Below are positions 49,551-57,311 of a stretch of DNA of 64,000 bases, piece by piece (position 1 is the first letter of the stretch; the number at the start of each line of letters is the position of its first letter). This DNA comes from Hymenobacter sp. PAMC 26628 (lineage in GTDB: Bacteria > Bacteroidota > Bacteroidia > Cytophagales > Hymenobacteraceae), in NCBI RefSeq assembly GCF_001562275.1, contig NZ_CP014304.1, forward strand, positions 992,001 to 1,056,000, given 5' to 3'. A program made the position numbers and the translations under genes. The notes beneath the pieces were generated by a model. The model was not told where the DNA came from. It worked only from the letters and a program-made list of their open reading frames with translations, and searched no databases.

Positions 49551-50207
49551 ATGCGCGTCCTGATTACTGCGGGCCCTACCTACGAGCCGCTGGACCCGGT
49601 GCGGTTCATCGGCAACCGGTCGACGGGCAAGATGGGCTACGCGTTGGCTGAGGCATTTGCGGCGGCGGGGGCCCGGGTGGACCTCATCAGCGGGCCCAGC
49701 GCCCTGCCCGCGCCGGCCCACCCGGCCGTGCAGCTCACGCGCGTGGAAACTGCTGCCGAGATGTACGCCGCCGCGGCTGCCGGGGCCCCCGCGGCCGACG
49801 TGTGGGTGTTTGCCGCTGCCGTGGCCGACTACCGGCCCGCCCACGTGGCCGCCGAGAAGATTAAAAAAGCCGGCGACACGCTGACGCTGGAGCTGGTGAA
49901 GAACGTGGACATTGCCGCCACGCTCGGCCAAACCAAGCGGGCTGAACAATTTGCCGTCGGTTTTGCGTTGGAGACGACGAACGAGCTGGCCCACGCCCAG
50001 GACAAGCTGCACCGCAAAAACTTCGACCTCGTGGTGCTGAATTCACTGCGCGACGCTGGAGCCGGGTTCGGCCACGACACCAACAAAGTGAGCGTACTGG
50101 ACCGTGCCGACCAGGTGGTTACCTTTGAACTGATGGCCAAAACCGACTTGGCCAGCGAGTTGGTGCGCTTGATTTTGGCCCGCCGCGCAGCCATTATAAC
50201 TACTTGA
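49551..50207 (+). CDS. coaB: phosphopantothenate-cysteine ligase (CoaB, stand-alone)
   Basis: A 218-residue CTP-dependent ligase, the second activity of CoaBC. The start MRVLITAGPTYEPLDPVRFI with GNRSTGKMGYALAEAF is the conserved CoaB opening; VWVFAAAVADYRP near residue 85 and the lysine-containing KIKKAGDTLTLELVKNVDI near 105 are the ligase motifs, and VVLNSLRDAGAGFGHDTN the C-terminal block. It lies 8 bases after coaC, so both are made from one mRNA and may assemble as a complex equal to CoaBC. A frameshift splitting a former fusion cannot be excluded. Confidence 0.9.
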   Translation: MRVLITAGPTYEPLDPVRFIGNRSTGKMGYALAEAFAAAGARVDLISGPSALPAPAHPAVQLTRVETAAEMYAAAAAGAPAADVWVFAAAVADYRPAHVAAEKIKKAGDTLTLELVKNVDIAATLGQTKRAEQFAVGFALETTNELAHAQDKLHRKNFDLVVLNSLRDAGAGFGHDTNKVSVLDRADQVVTFELMAKTDLASELVRLILARRAAIITT

Positions 50208-50218
50208 TTTAACTTGTG

Positions 50219-51142
50219 ATGCGTAAAATCTGGGCCCTGTTGCCGCTGCTGCTATTGTTGCTGGGGGCCCCCGCCCGGGCCCAGGAGCTGAACTGCACCG
50301 TGGAAGTATCCATAGGGCCGAGCGTGGTGATTACCGACCAGAGCATCGTGGCCAACATGCAGCGCGACATTTCGGCCTTTCTCAATACCCGCACCTGGAC
50401 CAGCACTACGTACCAGGAAAAAGAGCGCATTAAGTGCCGCATGTTCGTGGTGATTACGGGCGGCGCGGCACCGTCGTACCAGGCCACTATGCGGCTGCTT
50501 TCGACCCGGCCGATCTACGGCACGGGCTACGAAACCAACGTCATCAGCATCGTCGACAAGAGCTTCAATTTCAACTATCCACCGCCCAACTCGCTCGATT
50601 TTTCGCCCAACAGCTTCGTTTCTAACCTTTCGTCGTTGCTGGGCTTCTACGCTAATATCATCGTGGGGCTCGACCGCGACACGTTCAGCCGGCTCGGGGG
50701 CACGCAGTATTTTGAAAACGCCCGGCTCATCATGACCTACTCGGCCTCGCAGAGCAGCAGCGAGGGCCAAGATCCGAGCTGGACCAACGGCGGGGGCCTG
50801 CGCAGCCGCTACCAGCTGCTCACCAACCTAACCGACCCGCAACTCGAAGCCTTCCGCACCGGCTCGTACGCCTACTACCGGCAGGGCATGGACCTGTTCA
50901 TCGAGAAGCCCGACGAGGCGCGCACGGCCGTGCTGGGGGCCCTCACGGGTATCAACGCGGCAGCGTCGCTGCGGGTGAGCGAGCCAATTTTTCGGTATTT
51001 CTTCGACGCCAAGGCCGACGAGATTGCTAATATTTTCCGCACCAGCTCCGACCCGAACCAGAAGCAGCAACTGGTGACGATGCTGGTCAACATCGACGCG
51101 ACCAACGCGGCGAAATACCAGGCCATTCTCACGGCTCGCTAG
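50219..51142 (+). CDS. porD: DUF4835 protein, type IX secretion PorD-like
   Basis: A 307-residue exported protein (signal LLPLLLLLLGAPARAQ). ELNCTVEVSIGPSVVITDQ, MQRDISAFLNTRTWTS and FKSFNFNYPPPNS-type segments (seen as VDKSFNFNYPPPNSLDF) fit DUF4835, named PorD in the T9SS literature. It fits with the T9SS cargo protein at 4664. The Bacteroidota gene order coaBC, DUF4835, recN is kept. ATG at 50219 is preferred over GTG three bases up. Confidence 0.9.
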   Translation: MRKIWALLPLLLLLLGAPARAQELNCTVEVSIGPSVVITDQSIVANMQRDISAFLNTRTWTSTTYQEKERIKCRMFVVITGGAAPSYQATMRLLSTRPIYGTGYETNVISIVDKSFNFNYPPPNSLDFSPNSFVSNLSSLLGFYANIIVGLDRDTFSRLGGTQYFENARLIMTYSASQSSSEGQDPSWTNGGGLRSRYQLLTNLTDPQLEAFRTGSYAYYRQGMDLFIEKPDEARTAVLGALTGINAAASLRVSEPIFRYFFDAKADEIANIFRTSSDPNQKQQLVTMLVNIDATNAAKYQAILTAR

Positions 51143-51332
51143 CGCTGCGGGATGGTAATATATTGGTTATTACATGGCTAGGCGTGAATTAGCATTTGCC
51201 AAAACTTCGGGGTTAACTTTAATAAATAATCCATCGGGGCCCTGCGAAGCGCCGAAATAATTATTTATTCCGATACGGCGGCTGCTTTTGGCCGCGGCGC
51301 TTTGTGCGCATACTGGCCCCATCTACCCAATT

Positions 51333-53006
51333 ATGTTAGTCGATTTACGCATCCAGAACTACGCCCTGATTGAGTCGCTGGAGTTGCGGCCGTCGCCGCT
51401 GCTCAACATTATCACCGGCGAAACGGGGGCCGGCAAATCCATCATGCTGGGAGCCATTGGGCTGTTGCTGGGCAACCGGGCCGATGGTAAGCTGCTGTTC
51501 GACACGGCGCGCAAGTGCGTAATTGAGGGGCAGTTTGACATTGCCAGCTATCAGCTGCAAGATATTTTTGAGGCCGAGGACCTGGACTACGACGCGCAGT
51601 GCATTCTGCGGCGTGAAATCAGCCCCACGGGCAAGTCGCGGGCCTTTGTGAACGACACGCCGGTGACGCTGGAAGCACTGCGGAAAATCGGGGCCAACCT
51701 GATGGACATCCACTCGCAGCACGACACGCTGCTGCTCGGTGATACGGTGTTTCAGCTTAACCTGCTCGACCTTTATGCCGGGCTGGTGCCGCAGCGCACG
51801 CACTACAGCAACGCCTTCCGGCAGTACCGCAAGCTGGAGGCCGAGTTGAAAACGCTGGAGGACCAGTCGAACCAGGCCAACGCGCAGCTCGATTACAATA
51901 GCTTTTTGCTGAATGAGCTGGAGGAAGCCAGCCTCGACAACGAGGATCAGGACGCCTTGGAGCAGGAGGTAAAGCAGCTGGAGCACGCCGAGGAAATCAA
52001 GTATAAGCTGAGCCAAGCGTTGCACGGGCTGCGCGACAGCGAGAGCTGCGCCACCGGCACCATGAAGGACGCCTCGACGCTGCTGGGCCAGGTGGCGGCC
52101 TACGCCGAGAACTTCCGCGAGCTGCGCCAGCGCCTGGAAAGCTGCCTGATTGAGCTGCACGACATTGCCGACGAGGTGGAAACCGCCGAGCGCCGCACCG
52201 AGGGCGACCCCGCCCGCACCGAAGAATTGCAGGAGCGCCTGAACGTGCTCTACACCTTGCAGCGCAAGCACGCGGTGCGCGAACTGGGGGCCCTGTTGGC
52301 CGTGCGCGACGAGCTGCGCCAGAAGGTGGGCAACGTGCTGAACCTCGACAAGCAAATTGCCCGGGTGCGCAAGGACGTAGAAGCGGCCCTGACCGCGGTG
52401 ACCAAGCAGGCGGCCAAGCTCTCGGAGAGCCGGCGCAAGTCGTTCCCGCGCTTCGAGCAGGAGCTGCGCGACCTGGTGGCTGACCTGGGCATGCCCAACG
52501 CCCGCATCGTGGTGGACCACCGCGCCGGGGCCCCCAGCGCCAGCGGCACCGACGTGGTGAACATCCTCTTCACGGCCAACAAGGGGGCCCAGCCCCAGAC
52601 GCTGAGCAAGGCCGCCTCGGGGGGCGAGTTCTCGCGCTTGATGCTGTGCGTGAAGTACCTACTGGCCGACAAGACGGCGCTGCCCACGATAGTGTTCGAC
52701 GAAATCGATACCGGCATCAGTGGGGAAATTGCTGTGAAGGTGGGTCGCATGATGCAACAAATGGCGCGCAAGCACCAGCTGGTGGCCATTTCGCACCTGC
52801 CGCAGATGGCGGCGGCCGGCGACGCGCACTACTTCGTGTACAAGGAAGACCGCGCCGACCGCACCGTGAGCCGCATCCGCCAGCTCGGCGAGGAGGACCG
52901 CATCAAGGAAATTGCCCACATGATTGCCGGCGCCAAGCCCAGCGCCAACGCCCTGCAAAGCGCCCGCGAGCTGCTGGCGCTGCGCGGCGAGGCCATGGCC
53001 GGGTAG
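51333..53006 (+). CDS. recN: DNA repair protein RecN
   Basis: A 557-residue SMC-like ATPase that acts in double-strand break repair. Walker A is NIITGETGAGKSIMLGAIGL at residues ~26-45, DIHSQHDTLLL is the Q-loop area, a coiled-coil region spans about 155-340 (EQEVKQLEHAEEIKYKL), the ABC signature is KAASGGEFSRLMLCVKYLL near 432, and Walker B is PTIVFDEIDTGISGE near 455. ATG at 51333 gives the usual MLVDLRIQNYALIE. The 190-base leader holds an AT-rich inverted repeat (AATAAATAAT/ATTATTTATT). Confidence 0.95.
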   Translation: MLVDLRIQNYALIESLELRPSPLLNIITGETGAGKSIMLGAIGLLLGNRADGKLLFDTARKCVIEGQFDIASYQLQDIFEAEDLDYDAQCILRREISPTGKSRAFVNDTPVTLEALRKIGANLMDIHSQHDTLLLGDTVFQLNLLDLYAGLVPQRTHYSNAFRQYRKLEAELKTLEDQSNQANAQLDYNSFLLNELEEASLDNEDQDALEQEVKQLEHAEEIKYKLSQALHGLRDSESCATGTMKDASTLLGQVAAYAENFRELRQRLESCLIELHDIADEVETAERRTEGDPARTEELQERLNVLYTLQRKHAVRELGALLAVRDELRQKVGNVLNLDKQIARVRKDVEAALTAVTKQAAKLSESRRKSFPRFEQELRDLVADLGMPNARIVVDHRAGAPSASGTDVVNILFTANKGAQPQTLSKAASGGEFSRLMLCVKYLLADKTALPTIVFDEIDTGISGEIAVKVGRMMQQMARKHQLVAISHLPQMAAAGDAHYFVYKEDRADRTVSRIRQLGEEDRIKEIAHMIAGAKPSANALQSARELLALRGEAMAG

Positions 53007-53010
53007 GGGG

Positions 53011-53147
53011 CAAGGAGTGAATGGACGAATGAATGCATGGGTGAATGAATGTTGCCGTGGTTAACTTGCCGCCCTAATTTGGGTGGCAGGCGAAGCAGCC
53101 GAATTGCATTTCTCATTCGCTCATTCATCCATTCTCTCATTCACGCA
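53011..53147. repeat. GAATGA/TCATTC inverted repeat before fabI
   Basis: GTGAATGGACGAATGAATGC and GGTGAATGAATG are mirrored by CATTTCTCATTCGCTCATTC and CATTCTCTCATTCAC just before the fabI ATG. The type is like that at 10728-10831. It may affect translation or end the recN transcript. Confidence 0.5.
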
Positions 53148-53969
53148 ATGTCCAACAACCTGCTCGCCGGCAAAGTCGGCATTATTTCCGGCGCCCTCAA
53201 CGAGAAATCCATTGCCTGGAAAGTGGCCCAGCGCGCCCACGCCGAAGGCGCCCGCTTCGTGCTCACCAACGCCCCGCTGGCCATGCGCATGGGCGAAATC
53301 AATAAGCTGAGCGAGGAGTGCAACGCCCCCATCATTCCGGCCGACGCCACGTCGGTGGAGGATTTGGAAAAGCTGTTTGCCGGGGCCCAGGAGCAGCTGG
53401 GCGGCAAGCTCGACTTCATGCTCCACTCCATCGGCATGAGCCCCAACATCCGCAAGGGCAAGCACTACGGCGAGCTGAACTACCAGTGGTTCCAGCAAAC
53501 CATCGACATTTCGGCCCTCTCGTTCCACAAAATGCTGGCCGTGGCCGAGAAGCAGGACGCCTTCAACGAGTGGGGCAGCGTGGTGGCCCTGAGCTACATC
53601 GCCGCCCAGCGCGCTTTCCTCGACTACACCGACATGACGCAGGCCAAGGCCATGCTCGAAAGCATTGCCCGCAGCTACGGCCAGCGCCTGGGCAAGCTCA
53701 AGAAGGTGCGCGTCAACACCGTGTCGCAGTCGCCCACCAAAACCACGGCCGGCGCCGGCATCAGCGGCTTCGACGCCTTTTACGAGTTTGCCGACAAGAT
53801 GTCGCCGCTGGGCAACGCCCCCGCCGAGGCCTGCGCCGACTACTGCATCTCGCTGTTTTCGGACCTCACCCGCTACGTGACCATGCAGAACCTGATGCAC
53901 GACGGCGGCTTCAGCACCACCGGCATCTCGCAGGAAATGGCCGATTTGATGGAAAAGGCCAGCGCCTAA
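53148..53969 (+). CDS. fabI: enoyl-[acyl-carrier-protein] reductase FabI
   Basis: A 273-residue NADH-dependent enoyl-ACP reductase, the last step of each fatty acid elongation cycle and the triclosan target family. GIISGALNEKSIAWKVAQRA is the FabI-type cofactor loop, LHSIGMSPN the conserved strand, and the active site is YIAAQRAFLDYTDMTQAKAM with both tyrosines and the lysine. VRVNTVSQSPTKTTAG and DGGFSTTG close the protein. ATG at 53148 chosen. A terminator follows at 54031. Confidence 0.95.
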   Translation: MSNNLLAGKVGIISGALNEKSIAWKVAQRAHAEGARFVLTNAPLAMRMGEINKLSEECNAPIIPADATSVEDLEKLFAGAQEQLGGKLDFMLHSIGMSPNIRKGKHYGELNYQWFQQTIDISALSFHKMLAVAEKQDAFNEWGSVVALSYIAAQRAFLDYTDMTQAKAMLESIARSYGQRLGKLKKVRVNTVSQSPTKTTAGAGISGFDAFYEFADKMSPLGNAPAEACADYCISLFSDLTRYVTMQNLMHDGGFSTTGISQEMADLMEKASA

Positions 53970-54030
53970 CCGCCCGCTGGGGCCCCACGAAAAAGCCCGG
54001 CCGTAACCAGCTTGTCCTAACCCAAAACTC

Positions 54031-54067
54031 AAAAGCCCTTCCAGCCATGTGGCCGGAAGGGCTTTTT
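54031..54067 (+). terminator. rho-independent terminator after fabI
   Basis: AAAAGCCCTTCC and GGAAGGGCTTTTT pair around a 12-base loop, 62 bases past the fabI stop. Confidence 0.88.
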
Positions 54068-54223
54068 GAACGTTTGCCTGTCTGGTTTGCCGCTTTTCAA
54101 GCAGTGTTGATTAGCAAAAAGGGCCTTAGCGTTGTCTCCGAAAAGCCGGAAAAGAGTTGGATTTGGGGAAGGACAAGCACTGTGGGGGCAGGCTTTTAGC
54201 TTTTATGGCCCGGGTGGCGGGGC

Positions 54224-55234
54224 CTACCGGGCCCTGGGCGCGGCTCGCCACCGGGGCGCGTCCATCACCAGCGTGACGAGCAGGGCGTGGGGCAGCGTAA
54301 CGATGGAGGCCACCACCAGCGCCAGGCTGAACCAGGCGCCGCCGTTGGGGAGGTGGGGGGCCAGTAGGCGGCCCAGCAGCAGCAGCGCCGCGCAGCTTAG
54401 CAGCAGGAGCGGGGCCGCCTGGCGCAGGAAGAAGGCCAGCCGGGGCACCAAATCAGCCGCGGGGCGCGGGCGGCCGGGCGCCGGGGCGTAGCCGAGCCAG
54501 CCCGTGAGGCGCAGCACGTGCTGCAAGCTGTGCCAAAATATAAAATACACGGCCACCGAGAGTTGGGGAGGCAGGGCCAGTAGCAGCAGCGCCAGGACCA
54601 GCACCTCGCCCAGCTCGGTGCGGAGCCGGGCCCATTGGCGATGGTAAGCCCAGCGGCCCCACAGGGCCAAGTGCCCGGCTACTACCACCGCGCCGAGGGC
54701 CGCAGCCGCGGTGGCCAACGCGGCCGCGGGTACCGTGGGGGCCCCGGTGAAGGCCAACAGCCCGTTCACGACGCCCGCGGTTTGCGCAGGCCACCCCCAC
54801 AGGGGCATGGCAAACAGCAGCAGGCCTCGCAGGCAGCTGTGCGCCAACCACAGCCACGCCGGTGGCCGGGGCCCGGCCGGGGCGTCGGCCGAGCCCCAGT
54901 GCCACACCGTCAGTAAGAAGAAACCGCCGACCGTGGCCGCCGGCCAGGCCCACCACAGCGCCCCCACCAAGCTTGCCAAGCCCAAGTAGCCGAGTAGGAA
55001 GCCCAGCCAATACCGCCACCCGCCGGCCCCGGGGCCCCGGGGTTGGCCCGCGGGCAGCACCAGCTGGTCGCAGGCCCCGTGCGCCACGCCCAGCACCACC
55101 ATGCCCACGGCCAGCGGCGGCCCCAGTAGTGCCCAGGCAGCGCCCGGAAACGCCGCGCCCACGCCGGCTAGCGCCAGCACAATCGCGTAAGAATAGCGCC
55201 GCCGGGACCAATCAGATGCAGAATCGAGGACCAT
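54224..55234 (-). CDS. blh: Brp/Blh family beta-carotene 15,15'-dioxygenase
   Basis: A 336-residue polytopic membrane oxygenase that splits beta-carotene into two retinals, supplying the rhodopsin chromophore. Family histidines are visible in VLGVAHGACDQLVLP (residue ~52), LLTVWHWGSAD (~115), YFIFWHSLQHVLR (~235, two histidines) and VTLPHALLVTLV (~315), the iron-ligand candidates. About nine membrane segments. ATG at 55234. It lies 98 bases downstream of the rhodopsin gene on the same strand, so the two are likely one operon. Beta-carotene synthesis genes are not in this window. Confidence 0.92.
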   Translation of the reverse strand: MVLDSASDWSRRRYSYAIVLALAGVGAAFPGAAWALLGPPLAVGMVVLGVAHGACDQLVLPAGQPRGPGAGGWRYWLGFLLGYLGLASLVGALWWAWPAATVGGFFLLTVWHWGSADAPAGPRPPAWLWLAHSCLRGLLLFAMPLWGWPAQTAGVVNGLLAFTGAPTVPAAALATAAAALGAVVVAGHLALWGRWAYHRQWARLRTELGEVLVLALLLLALPPQLSVAVYFIFWHSLQHVLRLTGWLGYAPAPGRPRPAADLVPRLAFFLRQAAPLLLLSCAALLLLGRLLAPHLPNGGAWFSLALVVASIVTLPHALLVTLVMDAPRWRAAPRAR

Positions 55235-55332
55235 GGTGCGTGGGGCAAAAGGTAATAACCAACACGGGCCGCTGCGCCGCGGAGCGGGGCAACGGCCCGT
55301 GGGCAACTAAAGTTATGGGCTGGCTTGGTTTG

Positions 55333-56148
55333 CTAGGCCACGGCGCCGACCCGGACGCCCGGCTGGCCCACGGCGCCGGCTACGGCTCCGGTGCCTTCGG
55401 GGTGGGCCTTCACCGCTGACTCACTGCGGGCAATGCCGTACACGACCAGGCCAAAACCGATTTTGTTAACGGCGTCGCCCAGGTTGTAGATCAGGTCGAG
55501 GCTGGACGACTTCAGCAGGTTGAGGCCGTCGGGCCCGAGCAGGCCACCAGGCATGGCCATGTAGCCGATGGGGTAAATGGCCCAGCCGGCGAAGATGAAC
55601 CACGACAAGTAGCGCACCCCTTTCTGCACAGCCGCGGAATCGGACTTGGCTGCCAGCTGCGCAATTTCACCGTACCAGGCCGAATACAGAATGTAGACGT
55701 AGCCCAGCGTAGACAGCGCCCCCCATAGGTTAGAATGGAATTTGGAGCCGTCGGTGAAGGCCTCACCGATGTAGCCGCACACGAGCATAAATACAGCCGC
55801 AGCGACGAGCTTCCAAAGTAGGCCGATTTTGGCCCCGGCGCCCCGTACCAGTAGGTAAAACTCAATTACCATCAGCGGCACGGTCAGCGTCCAGTCGATG
55901 TAGCGCAGGGCCACGGGCGTCGAGTGAGTGCTGATGTAGTAGTCGCGCATGTAGTAGTAGTGCACGGCGGCAATGCCGGTAATCATCCCCGAAATCAGAA
56001 GCGAGGTTTTCCACTTGTCGGCCACGGTGCCGCGCTCGAAGAGGAAAAACACCGACGCGGCCGCCATGGCCATGTACCCCGTGAAAAAGGTGAACGCAAC
56101 TGGGTCGTCAACCGGAATCTTCATGACATCAAGCAGCATGGTTTGCAT
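55333..56148 (-). CDS. proteorhodopsin-type light-driven proton pump
   Basis: A 271-residue seven-helix microbial rhodopsin. Helix C reads RYIDWTLTVPLMVIEFY, so the acceptor/donor triad is D-T-E as in proton-pumping proteorhodopsins (not the NDQ sodium or NTQ chloride type). The spectral-tuning site equivalent to residue 105 is methionine, usual for green-absorbing Bacteroidota pumps. Retinal binds the lysine of LGDAVNKIGFG in helix G. An N-terminal helix VAFTFFTGYMAMAAASVFF and a histidine in AAVHYYYMRD (proton acceptor partner) are also seen. It heads the operon with blh. It would energise the inner membrane in light. Confidence 0.94.
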   Translation of the reverse strand: MQTMLLDVMKIPVDDPVAFTFFTGYMAMAAASVFFLFERGTVADKWKTSLLISGMITGIAAVHYYYMRDYYISTHSTPVALRYIDWTLTVPLMVIEFYLLVRGAGAKIGLLWKLVAAAVFMLVCGYIGEAFTDGSKFHSNLWGALSTLGYVYILYSAWYGEIAQLAAKSDSAAVQKGVRYLSWFIFAGWAIYPIGYMAMPGGLLGPDGLNLLKSSSLDLIYNLGDAVNKIGFGLVVYGIARSESAVKAHPEGTGAVAGAVGQPGVRVGAVA

Positions 56149-56190
56149 GGCGGGTGGGTGTTTAGGTGAAAGTATGCCTCCTCAATAATC

Positions 56191-56202
56191 TAATGTACAT
56201 TA
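56191..56202. promoter_or_regulatory. palindrome upstream of the rhodopsin gene
   Basis: TAATGTACATTA is a perfect 12-bp palindrome in the AT-rich region 43 bases before the rhodopsin start. It may bind a regulator; a light-dependent MerR-type factor (CarH/LitR) is a possibility only. Confidence 0.4.
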
Positions 56203-56280
56203 ATGTTTAACAAATAATCAAAAAAATATATGAGCAAACATTGTCGGGGTTTGATTGTCTAGGAGCAGCCTTTGAAGACC

Positions 56281-57219
56281 TTAGTAGCCGCGCGCTAAAT
56301 CCACGAGATTCTCCAACGGTTCGCCCGCCTGAAAATGGGCAAGGTTGGTGAGGAAAACGTCCACTTTGCCTTCGTCTTCAAGGGGCTGGCCGCCAGCGGT
56401 GTGCTGGGTGAGCAGCACGTTGGGCAGGGCCCAGAGGGGGCTGGCGGCGGGCAGCGGCTCGGTGGCCGTCACGTCGAGCACGGCGCCGCCGAGGCGGCCG
56501 GCTTGCAGGGCCCCCACAAGGGCGGGCTCGTCGGTGGTGTTGCCCCGGCCCACGCTGGCGTATACGCTGCCCGGGCGCAGGGCCCCCACAAGGTCGGCCG
56601 AGAAGAACCCGTCGGCGCTGCCGGGCAGGGTGTTGATGACGACATCGGTTTCGGGCAGCACCGCCTTCAATTCGTCCACGGAGTGCAATTCGGCGGCGGG
56701 GCTGGTACGGGCCAGCAGCTGCACCGGGCACTCGAAGCCGCTGAGCTGCTGGCGGAGGGCCAGCGAAATAGCCCCGGCCCCGAGAATGACTACCCGCTTA
56801 CCGCGCAGCAGGCCGGCGCGGTTGCGCACGAAGGCCCCACCCACCCAGCGCCTCTCGGCCTGAAACACGGCTAGCTCGGGCAGGTGGCGATACAGGGCCA
56901 GCAGCCCGGCCACCATGGTTTCGGCGCAGGGCCAGGCGAAGAAGTCGCCCATGTTGGCCACGGGCACGCCCACCAGCACGCCGCGGTAGCGCTCAAACCC
57001 GGCCGAATCAATTTGCCAGAACTTCAAGCCCGCTGGGGCCCCGGCGGCCAGCCACGCGGGCGGCACATTGCCCAGTACAGCCTCGGCCTGCTCGAAGGCC
57101 GCGGCCTGCTGCTCGGCCGGCACGTTGGCGCCGAAGGTAACGTCGTGGCCCGCCGGCAGGTGCTGGTGCAGGTAGGCGCGGGCGGCGGGGCTGAGGGGCG
57201 AATAAACGAACAGGCGCAT
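56281..57219 (-). CDS. D-2-hydroxyacid dehydrogenase family protein
   Basis: A 312-residue NAD-binding dehydrogenase. The Rossmann loop is seen as VVILGAGAISLALRQQL near residue 144; the catalytic arginine lies in ASVGRGNTTDEPAL, the glutamate in VTATEPLPAASPLW and the histidine in LLTQHTAGG. It is the family of glyoxylate/hydroxypyruvate reductases. The cofactor loop GAGAIS deviates at the last glycine (GxGxxG), which might affect binding. Start ATG at 57219. A short palindrome of family B separates it from the RND operon. Confidence 0.88.
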   Translation of the reverse strand: MRLFVYSPLSPAARAYLHQHLPAGHDVTFGANVPAEQQAAAFEQAEAVLGNVPPAWLAAGAPAGLKFWQIDSAGFERYRGVLVGVPVANMGDFFAWPCAETMVAGLLALYRHLPELAVFQAERRWVGGAFVRNRAGLLRGKRVVILGAGAISLALRQQLSGFECPVQLLARTSPAAELHSVDELKAVLPETDVVINTLPGSADGFFSADLVGALRPGSVYASVGRGNTTDEPALVGALQAGRLGGAVLDVTATEPLPAASPLWALPNVLLTQHTAGGQPLEDEGKVDVFLTNLAHFQAGEPLENLVDLARGY

Positions 57220-57248
57220 GGCGAATGAATGGGTAAGGCCATAAAAAA

Positions 57249-57283
57249 GAACGTCGTGCCCGGAGAACCGCTGCACGACGTTC
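57249..57283. repeat. short family B palindrome
   Basis: GAACGTCGTGC and GCACGACGTTC around 13 bases, variant of the GAACGTCATGC family, just downstream of the RND permease stop. Confidence 0.6.
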
Positions 57284-57311
57284 GACTGGCTGTCCAGCGG
57301 TGGGGGTGAGA

